Shown here in pieces: positions 45,315 to 58,761 of a stretch of 64,000 bases of DNA. The first letter of the stretch is position 1. Every line of letters starts with the position of its first letter. The position numbers were made by a program, and so were the translations under genes. The notes under the pieces are model-generated. The model had not been told where the DNA came from, made no database searches, and worked only from the letters and a program-made list of their open reading frames with translations. The DNA comes from Pontederia crassipes (lineage: Eukaryota; Streptophyta; Magnoliopsida; Commelinales; Pontederiaceae): positions 17,070,501-17,134,500 of the forward strand of contig CM060196.1 of the NCBI GenBank assembly GCA_030549335.1. The letters are read 5' to 3'.

Positions 45315-47131
45315 ATGGGGAGGAAGCTGGACGTGCTTTTCGGCAGGTCGTCGAGGATGGCTTCCAAGCTGAAGGCCACCCTCGAGCTGGCCGTCTCCCG
45401 CTGCGCCGTCCTCCGCAACCGCCGCCAGATCCGCTGCAAACAGACGCGAGGAGACGTCGCGCAGCTCATCGAGCTCGGCCAACTCGACGGCGCCCTTCTA
45501 CGGGTAATTACTGTACTACTAACACTAACACCAAGGAATCTTTATATACAATATGTATATGTTAAATGTTTTCCGGCGACGTGTTCTCCTTTCAGGTGGA
45601 GCAAGTGATCAAGGATCAGAATATGCTCGACGTGCTCACGATGATAGAAGGCTACTGCCTCCTTGTCACAGAGAACATTACCCTCCTCGATCATGCCAAG
45701 TACTGGATGACTCTCTCTCTCTCTCATCTGTTTGTAACATATATGGACGAGTCCGTTAATTTGGTTTCTCCTTGTCTTGCTCATCTTTGCATGTACAGAG
45801 AGTGCCCTGAGGAGCTGCGGGAGGCTGTGTCAAGCCTCATCTTTGCAGCGTCCAGGTGCGGTGGGGAGTTGCCGGAGCTGGAGGGAGCTCGGAGTAAGTT
45901 TGCGTCCATGTTCGGCAGGGAATTCGCCTCTGATGCGGTGGAGCTCAGGAACAACTGCGGTGTCAATCCGAAGGTGGGCATCGTAGTGCCGTCTTTTGTG
46001 TGTTAAATCTGTCCCCTGCGCTTCCGCGTGATGAAATTTTAAAAACCGTTTCGAATTTTTGTGCAGATGATACAGAAGCTGTCAACTAAACAGCCAAGCC
46101 TGGAGATCAGACAGAACACGACTAAAGAGATAGCTGCGGAGAAAGACATCAAATTGGATTTTGGCGAGCCCTCTTCTGAGATGGTAGGAGTCTAGTAGTA
46201 GCATACAGCACAAGCCCTTTTTTTATACTTCTCTGCAAGTTTGTGATGTCAAATTAGTTGATATATGACTTGAAAAAGTTTTTTGGCACCATGACTCAGG
46301 CAAATCCGAGCTCGACGGCAACGAGTCCGCCGACGCCAGGCATTCAGATGCCTAAAAATGAAGAGAATAGCATCAAAACCAATGGGAGCTTCTATGCTAA
46401 AACCCCTCCGGTGTACAAGGATGCAGTTACTGCTGCACAGGCTGCATTCGAGTCCGCTGCCTTTGCTGCAGCAGCTGCGAGGGCTGCAGTGGACCTCTCG
46501 AGATCAGAATCAGGAGCAAAGGGAGATGGCAGCAATCGAGGTACCTCGACCAGTCTTGAGCAATCAAAACAGGCACAACCTGGTGAGAGTTTCATAGGAA
46601 GCTCAGTGAAGAAGGTTGATATGGAGGAGCATTACAGATCGGAGTCCGAAGATGAGACACCAGAAAACCGCATCGACTTGATTAAGAAAGAACTATTCAG
46701 AAAAGAGCTTGCCAAGCAGGTAGAAATCTCGTACTCTTCAAGCTCAGGTTCCAGTACGCTTTCTCCAAGAGATGTTCATATGGATTCAGGTGAGCAGAGA
46801 TCAGTTCGTAGAGGGAAGGAAATATTGTTTTGACACAGGTGACAATGAGGCAGAAAGATTTGGCATATTTAGGAAGAAATCATTATTTGCAAACAAAGTG
46901 GAGCTAAGTCATGGAAGCAGACCTGAACAAGTTGAGCATTTAAATGAAGGCTCGCCAAAGAAACATCAACTACCTTACCTGAATCCACCATACTACAGAA
47001 GAGGGGATCATAAAAATTACGAGAAGGATGTGAATGACACAATGCACAAAGATGTAAGTGAGAAGCAATCCGGATCTCACCTGTCCTCAGAACAAAGGTC
47101 CAAACTTGTGTCAACGAGGACCAGAAGATGA
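45315..47131 (+). CDS. IST1-like protein (ESCRT-III / Vps4 regulator), 6 exons
   Basis: Exons: 45315-45503, 45596-45699, 45799-45973, 46067-46183, 46300-46789, 46839-47131; 1368 nt, 455 aa, frame continuous across all joins. Residues 1-180 form the Ist1 domain: RSSRMASKLKATLELAVSRC, an arginine-rich turn (LRNRRQIRCKQTRGDVAQL), QNMLDVLTMIEGYC, ECPEELREAVSSLIFAASRC, FASMFGREFASDAVELRNNC and EIRQNTTKEIAAEKDI. The C-terminal half is low-complexity with the plant-typical AAQAAFESAAFAAAAARAAV and ends very basic. Ist1 proteins bind ESCRT-III and Vps4/SKD1 and tune multivesicular-body sorting (family knowledge). The start ATG follows a GA-rich leader. The last intron (46790-46838) would be only 49 nt; without it the protein stops about 15 codons into the intron. 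It converges on HOP2. Confidence 0.92.
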
Positions 47132-47506
47132 ATTTAGCTGGCCATAGTGTATGCATTTTCGACTTAGTCTGTCTTACGTCTTAATGTGACGATTTAGAGT
47201 TGAGTGTGGAATGTTGTACATTGCAGAAATATCCAAGTGATTGCATCTAGAAAAGTTCTGTGAAATTTGAAAAGTAGGGACTCTTCTTCATTTGCATGTT
47301 ACAATTACTTAGTCAAAGTATATTTTCTTATCACAGAATATACCAAAAGGTTTCTATAGTTAGGAACATTTCTGCTCATCGCCGAAGAACAGTCAAAGTA
47401 ACCTCTATAGAATTTTAATTTGTTTCATTTAGATTATACGTTACCCATAATGGCCCTAATCCATTCTAATCCGCATTCCCAGACACCAGAGTATATGCAC
47501 AGGACA
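47132..47506. terminator. Shared 3' region between IST1-like gene and HOP2
   Basis: About 375 bases separate the two convergent stop codons and must hold both 3' UTRs and polyadenylation signals. No separate gene is seen. Confidence 0.5.
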
Positions 47507-49867
47507 TCAATGAACTGTTTTCCTCTTCTTACGATCAATCAAATCAGCATAAAGCTGGAGGCTCACACCAACATCTTCATCATACTCTAGACCAAGTTCT
47601 TCCTGTATAACCAGGAAAAAAAGAAATAGATTTCAGAATAGTATAATGGCATAAATTGTGGGCCTGTGGAGATCAGGGTGATATAGAAAAAACCTTGAAT
47701 TCTTTCAAGTCCTTAGGGGAGTTCTCAGTTATAGCATCCCAAAGCTCTTTAAACATTCTATTGCGCTTCCTCCACTGATTGATTTTCTCGGCACATGTTT
47801 CTTCAATCAACTTCTTGTCTTCTGGTTTCACCAAGATGACTCCACTGCGCAGTTTATCTAGTTTCATCTGCATCTCCATAACCTGGTACGCAGAAGTGTG
47901 TGTTTGACTGACAGTTCATAATTTCTATAATGCAGTCTATCGGCGTGATTAGTAACGTCAGTAATTTGTACCTCATCTTGTAACCTAGTTTGCTTAGCAT
48001 GTACTTCTTCCAATGTCAAGTTCGACTGAAGAGCCCGTATTTCTACAATGTACATGCACATAGATTGTCAGGAATACTCTTCTCCAGAAGCAAACTGGCT
48101 AAGAAAAATAGCATTGCAGTTAATAAAAAATTTATTATACAATCTTCACAAACCATAAGCATACCAGCTTCAACCTCACTAATGGATTTCTTCTGGACTT
48201 CAATTTCATCCTGCAACTGTCTGTTATCCTTCTTCATTTGGTCTAGCTCTTGGTTATTGGGTATCTTAAACTGATCCTGACGAGCAAGGTAAATCTTCTG
48301 CTTTCCATATTCCTTAAATGATATTTGTCCGCTATCTGAAAGCAGGTCTAGTGCTTTCTGAATTGCAGTTTTCTTAAGATTATATTTCTGCAGAGCATCA
48401 GCTACATTCTGAGAGTTCAATGGCCTGTTTTGCTGGCGGATAGAAATTACGTAAGACAGACTAAGTCGAAAATGCATCACAAATTAAGAAAAAATATCTA
48501 GTTTGAAAAGCCAAATTGATTATATCTGTATCATGATTTCTCAAATATTTGTCTAGCATATGCAAACAATAAATCCACTGTATAATTCTTATAAAGTTCT
48601 TACAAAACTAAGTTGGACAACTGCAATACAGAGCTTAAGAGAGTCCTAAGCTCAGGTATAATTGTACTTTGGCAGAATATTATGCATCTAACCAGAATAG
48701 TAATTTTGGCACAACGTCATACTACATCAAACAGTACAGAGATTTCAACGGAAGCCTACAATAAACGTCTTACTGCATTTAAATCTTCTAAACCTAATCC
48801 TAAGTTCATTGGCAGTTGCTAAACAAACAATCCATAACATTGCAGATGACCATTCATCTAAAATTTCTAAAATATGCGCAAAAGTTATTGGATCCATAAG
48901 TGGTAAGGTGACAGAGAATAGTGTCAAGCTGATCCTCTCAAATAATAATGTCAAATTGATAATCCAAGCTTAAAAAATTTGTCAATGTTATATTATCAAC
49001 TGACCTTTCCCTCTGAACAATTGTAACCTGTAGGATTAGATATATGTGACACATTTCACATGTGTGGTTTGGTGCTAAGTCTTAAGATTCTGATATTTTA
49101 GTAGGAAAAAACTTGAATCATCAAGTAAACTTGATCCTAAACAGTTAAGCTAATAGGTAAACATGCTTCAATGCATAGTCTAATCGAAGAACATCCAAAA
49201 AACCATGAGGATCCAGGATAGTGTCAAGTGTAGGCCCGGAGAAAGATTTGACATCTTTATAAAATGCGTAAGCTGACTCATCAAGATCAATACTCTCATG
49301 TTCCACATCCTACTTACAACACCACGAAAAGAAAAATTAGCTCCAGTTTGAGCGGTCAGTGAATCAAGGACACTCGCTGGATCCATCCTCACAGCACAGA
49401 TGAAAGATGAAATTTCAACAAACACTACCAAGATGTGTAAATGACCTTCGATACATGATGTGATTTATAAACGTAAAGAAGAAAAAAATTTGTAGTCATG
49501 CTCGCAGAAGTATTTCGAATCAAAGCAAAGCAGAAAAAAGAAATTTATTAGTAATCGTCGTATTCGTCCATAACCCAAGAACCACAGCTGCAGTTGAGAT
49601 CAAGACTAAAAATATATTAAAAAACCAAAAGGAACTAAAAATAAAGAAAAATTAAAGCAAATAAAATCTGCATAAGATCAGACTCATTCGGATTACCTCA
49701 TTAACGAAGCTAAGAACTATTCCTGCAACCAAAATAAACAATTTTAATTTGCAGGAAGGAGATGAAATGAGAAGGAAAATAACATAACAAACGAAAAGAA
49801 TAAAGAAACAAAAAAAAAGTGGGGACGATTGACGCGTGCCTTCGGCGCTGTCGGATTTGGGCGGCAT
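47507..49867 (-). CDS. HOP2: Homologous-pairing protein 2 (HOP2), 6 exons
   Basis: Exons in transcript order: 49867-49840, 49722-49697, 48432-48165, 48042-47972, 47882-47694, 47602-47507; 678 nt, 225 aa, in frame throughout and about the usual plant length. Residues 10-75 form the winged-helix DNA-binding domain (NRPLNSQNVADALQKYNLKK, FKEYGKQKIYLARQDQF); residues 80-150 are a heptad-rich coiled coil that pairs with MND1 (LDQMKKDNRQLQDEI, IRALQSNLTLEEV). The C-terminus has KINQWRKRNRMFKELWD, ENSPKDLKEFK and EELGLEYDEDVG, all characteristic. HOP2-MND1 promotes strand invasion by DMC1/RAD51 in meiosis (family knowledge). Intron 1 seems to start with GC if the homologous residue order is kept; a GT six bases further on would add two residues. 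Intron 2 (49696-48433) holds an unrelated coding-like fragment. Confidence 0.93.
49140..49405 (-). pseudogene. Unidentified coding-like fragment in HOP2 intron 2
   Basis: On the minus strand an ATG-led frame MDPASVLDSLTAQTGANFSF runs to about 49330. The next frame continues DVEHESIDLDESAYAF, then SGPTLDTILDPHGFLDVL and RLDYALKHV, to a stop near 49148. A single-base deletion would explain the switch. The combined stretch of about 80 residues looks like real protein, not like HOP2, and I do not recognise it. It lies on the same strand as HOP2, so it could also be an unrecognised alternative exon, though the frame break argues against that. Confidence 0.4.
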
Positions 49868-50700
49868 TTGCGATGTGCCGGAAGAACGGCGGAGTGGCGG
49901 AGACAGAAGAACAGCTTTGTTCTTCTCGTCCTCGATCGAGGGGTGTTTTGGCGCTCCCTTTTCCCTCCCAAAGTAAAATAATAGACCCTCTCAAAATATT
50001 CACATAATATAAAAAATATATTGCTATTGGCATGGGGTGGGTGTAAAATTATAAATTATTTATATCTCTGACCAACTTTGAATGATTTTTTTTTCTTTAT
50101 TTTTCTTTTCTCTTTTGATTTTTGGGTCATAGGGAGATGAGGACATATATTTTCATTAATTTTAAATCTACGATAATGCAAGAAGTATTCTATTTATAAC
50201 AACAGTGTATTTCATATTTTAATATTACTATTTTATGGCTCATACATTATTTTACTGATACGTATTTGTATAAACTTTAATTGTGTAATTATGTAAATTA
50301 ATATTTAATTTTTTATAATTTTAGTTATGTAGGTCTCGGTAGTTCTTTTTCAAATACTTTTTAGAAAAATAAAATGAACCTTGGTTTTTCATATTCAAAC
50401 TTTTTTAAAAACCTAATTTGTATTGGTCAAATATCTTTATAAGTATTTCGTTTATCTCACGTTTTTTTCCTCATACCTTTGGTGGATAAAAGAAAACTTG
50501 TTTCATCAGGTCAACAATCAAATAAACTAATGTATCGATGATGCTTCACTTGGGATCCCATTTTTATATTTTTCTCATTTAATTTTTTTTGTTACTTATA
50601 ATGTATTTTATCATTCTCATTTGTTAGTTACAAAAATTAATGTTCAGCTCAGTTTTCTTCTTTCCAATTGTAAAGTTCTTTTTAAAGTTGCTCAACTTTT
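49868..50700. promoter_or_regulatory. HOP2 upstream region and AT-rich spacer
   Basis: The first ~120 bases upstream of the HOP2 ATG are GC-richer and probably contain its 5' UTR and core promoter. The rest is AT-rich with nothing recognisable. Confidence 0.4.
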
Positions 50701-53700
50701 TACCATCCGAGTTGGCACCTGAGGCCACTACACTAAGTATAGTTCAATCAACCGGCACTGCTCAAGAGAGAAGATTTCGTGGGCAAATGTAGTAAAGTGC
50801 AAATGTGGTATAGTTCAAACCAACTTAGAAGTATCAAGGTTGCCATAGAGGAGGAAATAGTGATCCCGACAGAGGATGTTCAATACAAATCGGAGGAGAT
50901 ACAACTATGTCTCATCACTCGGTTCTCAGGCGATGTAAACTCTATGGATCCGCTCAGACGCGAGCTTTCTGGCATATGGAAGTTGTCCAACCCACTGCGT
51001 GTTATTCATATAGGCAATTTCTACCTCCTATTCCAATTTACTTCAAATGAGGGCCTATTGCAGGTTTTGACTAGACGGCCTTGGTATGTGTCTGGACACA
51101 TCTTGGATGTGTCCATTCAGCGTTCGTTCTTCCAGTCGGAGGAGGAATTGATTTCATCATCGCCCGGATGGATCCGCATACCTGGACTGCCATTCGAACT
51201 TTGCAGTCACGACTATTCGTATCGCCAAGCATTCTGGCACTGCCTTACGAGTTGAGGAAATTCATGATGATTGCGACCATGATCGAATTTGTATCGCCAT
51301 GAGTCACTCTGTACTAGTGAAGCAGGGGTTTTGGATCTATACCCTTGATGGTAAGCATTAATTTCAGCGAGTAATCTATGAGAATATGTCGATTTTGTGC
51401 AATAAGTGTGGCGTTCCTCGATATCGCCTAGAGTTGTGCCCCTGGTGACCAGAAGTCGCCAAGGTGTCGAGGGAGTTCTTCTCTATGGCCATGGCTCCAA
51501 GCACCGGCTGGGGTCGCCGAACTATGGACGTCAGACCTCGATGGCCAGAGGGTCCTATCCGTCAGCCAACAACGGCACAACAAAAGATCTCGGATCTCAA
51601 TAGTCACTCATACAACCTGACAGGTCGTACATTCATAATCTACAGCCATACTCTACGGAGCAACGATCATATACGTGTCTAAATCTCAACAGTCAAGATT
51701 TTCCCAATCTCTTTGTACGGAGGGTGCAGATGGATGGGCTTGTTGGACAACACTCGCTGCAGCTTCTTGCATCTACTGTCGGCCCATGAATTCTCCGTCG
51801 ATATGCCGCCACATGCCCTAAGAACTGAGGTAGGGTTCCATACTAGACATGTTCAGCGGCGCAAAAGTTTATTAACCCCAATCCACCAAAAAAATATGGC
51901 AAAATCCCTTCATCCAAAAAACTCTGTGAAGGAATCCTGCCCCACCCCGGGGCCATCTAGATTGTCTTCCCCATCTTCAACATCGTCTGCGATGTAAGAG
52001 CAACATCAAAGCCTAATTAGTCAAGTGCTCTAGTGGTTCATGTTACTAGAGGATCCGTCAACGGACTCCACATCCATATCGTCGGAAGACGAGATTCTAG
52101 ATGAGGAGCTAATTGCACCCATGCCTAGAGCTCCTACTTGACTCTGTCAGTGACGTGCTAAAGCAAACCAGCTCCTACAACTTCAGTCATGCCAAAGCTA
52201 GCTAGCTCTCAAGAATCCTCCAAAAGGTAAGAGATCCACCCTAGACAAACTAGGAAACTCATCATCATCTTTATCCGTACAGGAAACACCTCTGGTCCAC
52301 ACCACATGAAAATTGTTAGCTGGAACTGCTGCGGGGCATGTAGGAGTAAGGTCAGGGACCGGCTCGCAAACATGCCAAAGCATAATAAATCAAACATCTT
52401 GATTCTGGTAGAGACTCATGCGACTCTGACTCAGAGAAGGTTATTAGGCGGCTTGGGCAGACGTGGACTGGACACTTTCAGGCGGAGAACGGGACATCGG
52501 GCGGTATACTAGTGGCATGGCATGATTCTATTACCCAAGTGACACCACTCATTTGTGATTCCCAAGTTGTACATGTAGTTGTAACGCAAAATGATTTCTC
52601 GTTTCTTTTATCATGTGTTTATGCTAGCTGCATGCACTTAATCTAATTTAATCTCTGGAATCATCTTAGTAACTTGAACATGGATGACATTCCCTGGGCT
52701 ATTATGGGTGACCTAAATTCCTTAATCACACATCTTGATAAAAATGGAGAGCTCCACTTTTTATCTAACAAAATCCATCTGTGCCCTTAGAAACATAATT
52801 CATACACATGGCCCGATTGATGTGTGCCCTATTTACACAAGATTTACATGGTGCAATAATAGAGTCGACAATATAAAAATCATCTATCGGTTGAACCGCT
52901 TGTTAATTAACAACCATTGGATGTTGGCCTATCCAAATCTTAAATTAAGCACTCTACCCCGATCGGGATTTGATCACTCTCCCTTACTTCTCTATATTGA
53001 TGAAAAATTAACAAAACCTAGATCATTTAAATATGAACATTACTAGTTTGAGCACAATGAACCCAAGGAAATTGTTGAGAGAGAATGGGCTAGATTTTTT
53101 TATATGGATTATGCGCTAAACCAAATTAAAAGAAAAACTTTACTATGGAATAAAAATGTATTAAGAAGACTTGAGGAGAAAGCCAAGAATGCTCAAGATC
53201 TAATTCACCACCTTGGGCATAAGGATGAGATAGTGAACTCTTAGCTCTTAGAGCTGCATATAATCCACATTTTGCTTACTTGAGGCAATTAAGTATGAAA
53301 TGGTGGAGCAAATATAAGATTAAATGATTGCATCAAGGGATAAAAATATAATTTTTTTCTATTTATCCACCATCATCAGAGCTCAAACCAATTGTATCTC
53401 CTCTGTTGCATAATGATGGACATATCCTCATTGATGATACACAAATTAAAAATGCTTTCTTACAGCACTATCAGGCCTTATGGTGCCTTGAGATCTCTTA
53501 TTACCAATCACAAGCACGACCTCCCCAACCTAAACTGAACCATAGCTAACATGATCACCTTATTGTTCCTTTCTCTAATGATGAAATCAGGAATGGTCTC
53601 TGGGTAAAGCTCCAAGGCTTGATGTCTTTTGAATTTTATAACAATTATTGGGACATAATTGGTAATGAAATCTGTAATAAAATAAGAACTATCTTTTCTA

Positions 53701-55960
53701 GCAATACCATGCCACGTGAATGGTCTAAGATCTCTCTTGTTTTCATTCCTAAAAAGGAACACCCTACTAAAATATCTGACTTCATATATATATATCACCG
53801 TCTAAAGTCTTGTATCGAATAATTGCTAAGATTCTAGCACAAAGAATGAAACCCACTCTCTCTAACATCATCGATCAAACACAATCTAAGTTTATTCTGG
53901 ATAATATTATGATTTCTCAAGAGATTGCTTACTCAATCAAAAAGAGCAGAAAAAGTATCGAATGCTTAAAATGGACATGGAAAAATATTTGGGTAGAATG
54001 TCTTGGAACACAATTGGAAAAAAAATAATTGAAATGAATTTCCCTCTGATGTTTATCTCTTGAATATTAACTTGCATAAGATCCCCTAGTTTATCTTGTA
54101 ATATTAATGGTGTTCAATCCCACACATTCATTAGTCATAAAGGAATGAGGTGGGGGATTCACTTTCCCCTTACTTATTCATTCTAGTCTCTCAAGTTTTC
54201 ACATCTATGATTAACCAACATGTAGTCGCCTAATGTTCCATAGTCCCATACACATTAAACAAATTTTCCATTAATCACCTAATGTTTGTTGATGACCTCC
54301 CACGAGCGGTTCACTAATCAAAAGGTTAACCATTGCAAGTCAAAAATGTATTTCCCTCCTAACTTGGCTACTAGTAGGAGGCAATTAATCCTTGACATAC
54401 TAAACTTTAAGGTAGGCTCATATCGTTTCTCATGCCTTGTGGTCCAAATATCATACAAACACATTCCATTTGTGGCTCGTAATACTATTATTGATAAAAT
54501 TATCAAGAGGTATTATGGTTGAAACCAAGCTAAGAAGTCCACACTCATCAATTCAATTCTTACCTCTATCCCTATATATGCTCTAAGCTCATCTTACTTG
54601 ACTAATGGAGTTTTGGACACTATTGACAAACACAATAAATCTTTCTTTTGGGACCCGCAGAGAGGGAGGGGGACCCTCCAACTCCCTAAACTCAATAGGG
54701 GAATGGGTATTAAGAATCTTAAATACATTCAACCTTCTCTTTTGACCAAAAGGATCCTTGACTATTTAAACAATAAGAATAGCATGTGGGTACTAATAAG
54801 TATGGTCATATTCACCCTCGGTCAATTCCAAATTTTTTTCCTTCTATGTCTTGGAAGACTGTCCTTCTTACCTTAGAAAAAATTAGAATGGGGTTGTGTA
54901 TTCAAATTGAAAATGGCAAAAATACTTCTGTGTTATTTGATCCATGGATATCTCCAATCCCTCTTGCCTGGTTTCCCACTTATGTCAATGTTAATATAAT
55001 GTTAGAATCCTCATTTTTGCTAATTGCTAGAGTTATTTAGCTCTGAATTGATAAAATATATCTTACCTATTTACTTGTCGTTCTCTGCCTATGATGATTC
55101 TTGGCTTTGGGTGATGGATACCCAAGAAATTGCTAAAGCAAAATCGGCTTATAGATTTACAACTGTCAATTCTTTACCACTATCATTGCTCAGACAACCT
55201 TCCTAGAGTATTCTCGGGCAAATTCATATTGCCCCAAAAATTCACATTTTTTCTGTGAAAGTTCATGCATAAATGATTGCCTACTTCTGACATTATATCA
55301 CATTTCAATCTTTGATTTGAGTCTATTATTCACCTATTTTTTTCATTCCCCTTTTCCATGCAATTGTGGTCCATTTTGCAATCTAAACTCAATTTTACTT
55401 TTGAACTTTTCCCTTCATGATTATCTAAGGGCAAGAGCTTGATTGCTAATTCAAGAATAAATTATGTCAATTATTTTTCGCTCCATACCAGCAACCATCG
55501 TGACAGTTTGGTGGCAAATTATAATCAACATATCATTACTGAGGCAACTTACCCCCACGATTATTCGGTGGGAGCTCTCCATATGGTGGATGAAACTAAA
55601 CTCGGACAAGTCTTTCACTGAGAGTAATGAGCTTGAGGCGCAAAATTTATTATTCGCTCTCATGACTTTCATTTTGTGGCTGCAGGTGCTTTACGACAAC
55701 AAGGACATACAATTTTGGAATTGAAAGCTTGGGGATTCTTCAAGGAATCAAGATGGGCATCGAGTTGGGCATTCGACAATTGATTATTGAGACGGTCATC
55801 AATCAACCTCTCCTTGGCACGCTCAAAAGTTGATTGATGATATTGTCTCCCTCTTGACTCTCTCCGAAGACTACATAATCCAGCGTTGTAATAGAAATTC
55901 AAATGTTGTAACTCATAACCTAGCTATTTTTGGCCATCGACATTTTTATCCACCAAATAT
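50700..55960 (+). mobile_element. Degenerate L1-type LINE
   Basis: Order on the plus strand: an ORF1 region with a DUF4283-like domain (50794-51190; LITRFSGDVNSMDPLRREL, LTRRPWYVSGHIL) and a degenerate zinc-knuckle stretch at about 51390 (LCNKCGVPRYRLELCP). ORF2 starts with an endonuclease at 52306 (MKIVSWNCCGACRSKV, with the catalytic Glu in LVETHA kept), then reverse transcriptase at about 53100-54530 (WSKISLVFIPKKEHP, RIIAKILAQRMKPTLSNIID; the YADD-type motif reads MFVDDL near 54280). A C-terminal RNase H-like remnant follows at about 55640-55940. The 3' end may be the T8A8 stretch near 56000; no target-site duplication was found. Stops and frameshifts are frequent. Confidence 0.8.
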
Positions 55961-55989
55961 TATATCTGGACAATTCCCATTCTATTAAT

Positions 55990-57985
55990 GCATGATCTAT
56001 CTTTTTTTTAAAAAAAATAATTGTTTTACCCTATGAGACAACTCCCTCCTTGTCCCGTGCCAAACGTAATTTCATTTGATATTTCATACTTGCCTTCAGA
56101 AGCCAACTAAACGCGCAGAGGATTGAGGTGGCAAACGGGAAAAACATTTGATACTGCCATTGATGTTTTATTTCTTTTCATGTTTTATTACCCCATATCA
56201 TTTTTACACTCGACGAATTAAACAAATAATTCATCTATCTACCGTTTAATTGCTTGACATTTTAATAACATGCACAAAATAAGTCACTCTGACATTGCGA
56301 AAAAAATAAGCAAGAAGAGCTCCAGCGTGCAAATTAAGGAACAGCACGCGCGCAGAAAATTAACTTCAAGCCTTAAAAATATTTATCCCCTATTTCAGAG
56401 CTTTTCACGTGACATAGGAGCAGTCGGTATGACCAACGTAAACAGCTCGACTCCACTTGCTTGCGGATTTCATAGGCAACCACTTTTAACTAACTGGATA
56501 CAATTAGCCGCCACCGCAATGAAAAGGGTGTCGATTTACCTGCAGAAGAATAAATGCTTTACCTGCCTCTTACCCATCAATTGGACTCAATCTCTGGCTA
56601 GTCACAAGACATCCATTTTCAAAGCAGGATGAGAACACAGGATTAGAGACCGATTTCAGAGTGAATGATAGTTAACGGATCTGTACCTTACTCATATTCT
56701 GCACCGTTACATTTTGCAACGTTATGCTGAAAATCCGGGCATTGAGGATGACTACAAAATCCAGGGTAGTCCCAAAACCTTAACCCCTTTGTAAACTCCA
56801 AATAAAAAGATTCCAAACTAAGTTGAAAAACAATTATTAAATCCTTGCTTCTATTGTACATCTTTACAAAATGTAGTAATTGAAAGTAATTGCAATAACT
56901 AAAACGCAGGTTGAAATTACTGTCCAAAACGCATTTTGCATTAGAGAAATAAATTGAAGATTAGAATTGAGTTCCATGACTCAAAAAACTCATTAAATGC
57001 TAATGCTACCTTAATATTCCAAAAATCCATTTTTTTATTTCATCAATTGCGTATTAATGTCCTACGAAATTTAATTTTAATTGCCATTTTATTTTGTGAA
57101 TGCATTGTATATATGAGTGATGCAACTTTTTTATAAATAATTTTAATAACAAATCGCAATCACGTAGTAATTAGAATTAAAATTTTTAAATAACTGGTTC
57201 ATATAAACATCAAATCTTACTCCTAATGGAAAAAAATAGCATATAGATATGAAATTGCAAGAGTTTAAAAAGATAAAATCCATTTTTCTGTCTAAATTTA
57301 CTTTTTCTTCCCACATTTAGCAGAGACTAAGTTACATGACCTCGGATCTCCATACTTCTTGACTCTTGAGAAATACTCTCCGCTTCAATGTTTACTGCCA
57401 AACTGTTTACAAGCATTTTGGTAGCCAAAACATCTACAAACCCATAGACAAACTAAGCAACAATCAAAGGAATATCAAAGTTTGTAGAGACTAAAGAAAC
57501 AAAATCAGGCCATCAGATGTAATTCACTATAACAATCTACCAACATAGCAAGTTTTATAATATCTTTTCATGTTATTATTTTATACAATTAGTTTTTTTA
57601 GTAGAATATAATATGTTTATAACTTTCTCTCAAATAATAACTTGTGTTGCAACTAAGTATGACTTTTTTTTTTTGAGAAGATATGTATAACTTCTTAATG
57701 ACCAAATTCAATACAAAGAAATTTTGAAAGAAGACTGAGTTTTAGATGACAATTCAAACCTACAACAGAACCATCATGGTCTGAAACCAAATAGTGGAAT
57801 GCTGAAGATGCTTTTCACAAACCTTATAAACATCCTAAAATTGTTTCCTATTTCGACTAGAAAAAAATGATCTTAAGAAACAAATCAAACATGAGTTTTG
57901 AGTTGCAAAAACTCGAAATGCTTACAAATAGGGACTAGGAACAAAGTAAATATTTTTTTTAGAAGGCAAAGGATGACAAACCAAG
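55990..57985. other. AT-rich intergenic spacer
   Basis: Only short unsupported ORFs are present. No exon pattern, RNA gene or repeat end is recognised. Confidence 0.5.
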
Positions 57986-58089
57986 TTAGGTTGTCATCCA
58001 AGTTTGTGTGTATATATATATGTATGTCAACAAAATGATCAACATGTAAGTGCTCTCCAGAGGAGAGCCACAAAAGTGGAACAGGAGAT

Positions 58090-58540
58090 ATTATCCAAAA
58101 CCCCACTCCCAATGAAATGAAATATGGTGTCCAATACTATCCACCTGATATCTCTTTCTCAAAAATGACTCGGTTGCGCTAAAGCAAAATGGTCCAGGTA
58201 CCAGGCAGGAGGAAGTCCCCAATGCGGTCCTGTCTACCGGGAGTCCTAAAAAGCTGCAAAATGCCTCAAGTGATGGCGGGAAACTGTCAAAAAAGCTGGT
58301 CTGCGACCACACCTGTCGTGAAAATGGGCAACCAAAAAATAAGTGAGCTCTCTCACCCACCAAAGTAAATATATTAATATCCTTGTGTTTTCTAAGGAGT
58401 TGTATTGAGGTCTCATGTGTCAAGAGCTCTCTCACATGTCTACAGAATGCATGTGGTAATCCACTGTCTTAAGGTTATACGAAGTTCATTTGTAGTAGGA
58501 AAGGCTCATCACACACGAACAGTAGGATAGTATCAATTAG
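58090..58540 (-). mobile_element. LINE zinc-binding (zf-RVT) fragment
   Basis: The minus-strand frame 58435-58091 contains GERAHLFFGCPFSRQVW, the hallmark of the zinc-binding region after the reverse transcriptase in plant LINEs. The frame opens just upstream with CRHVRELL and is otherwise unsupported. It is a short, isolated remnant. Confidence 0.65.
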
Positions 58541-58761
58541 TCTGTCTAATTAATTTGGATAATAAAGTGTATTTCTCGTTCTAACAAAAGCATAATTTTT
58601 TTCTTTTGAGGAGAAGGCAAGCTATGTCAGATTATCATTAACGTTTGAAAACATGAGAACCAAAGAAACCGTCACACTTCTTTGAGGGAGAGGTCTCTTT
58701 TTTTCTGAAGTAAAAAAGGATCACTAGGTTATGCTAGTCATCCAGGTGTGATATATATATA

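Noticed and set aside
45195-45482. Minus-strand ORFs across the first exon of the IST1-like gene
   Set aside because: They are shadows of a GC-rich coding exon and the GA repeat; the plus-strand frame has the Ist1 domain.
49652-49867. Single-exon 71-codon ORF at the HOP2 start
   Set aside because: Only its first 9-10 codons match HOP2; the rest is T-rich intron translation.
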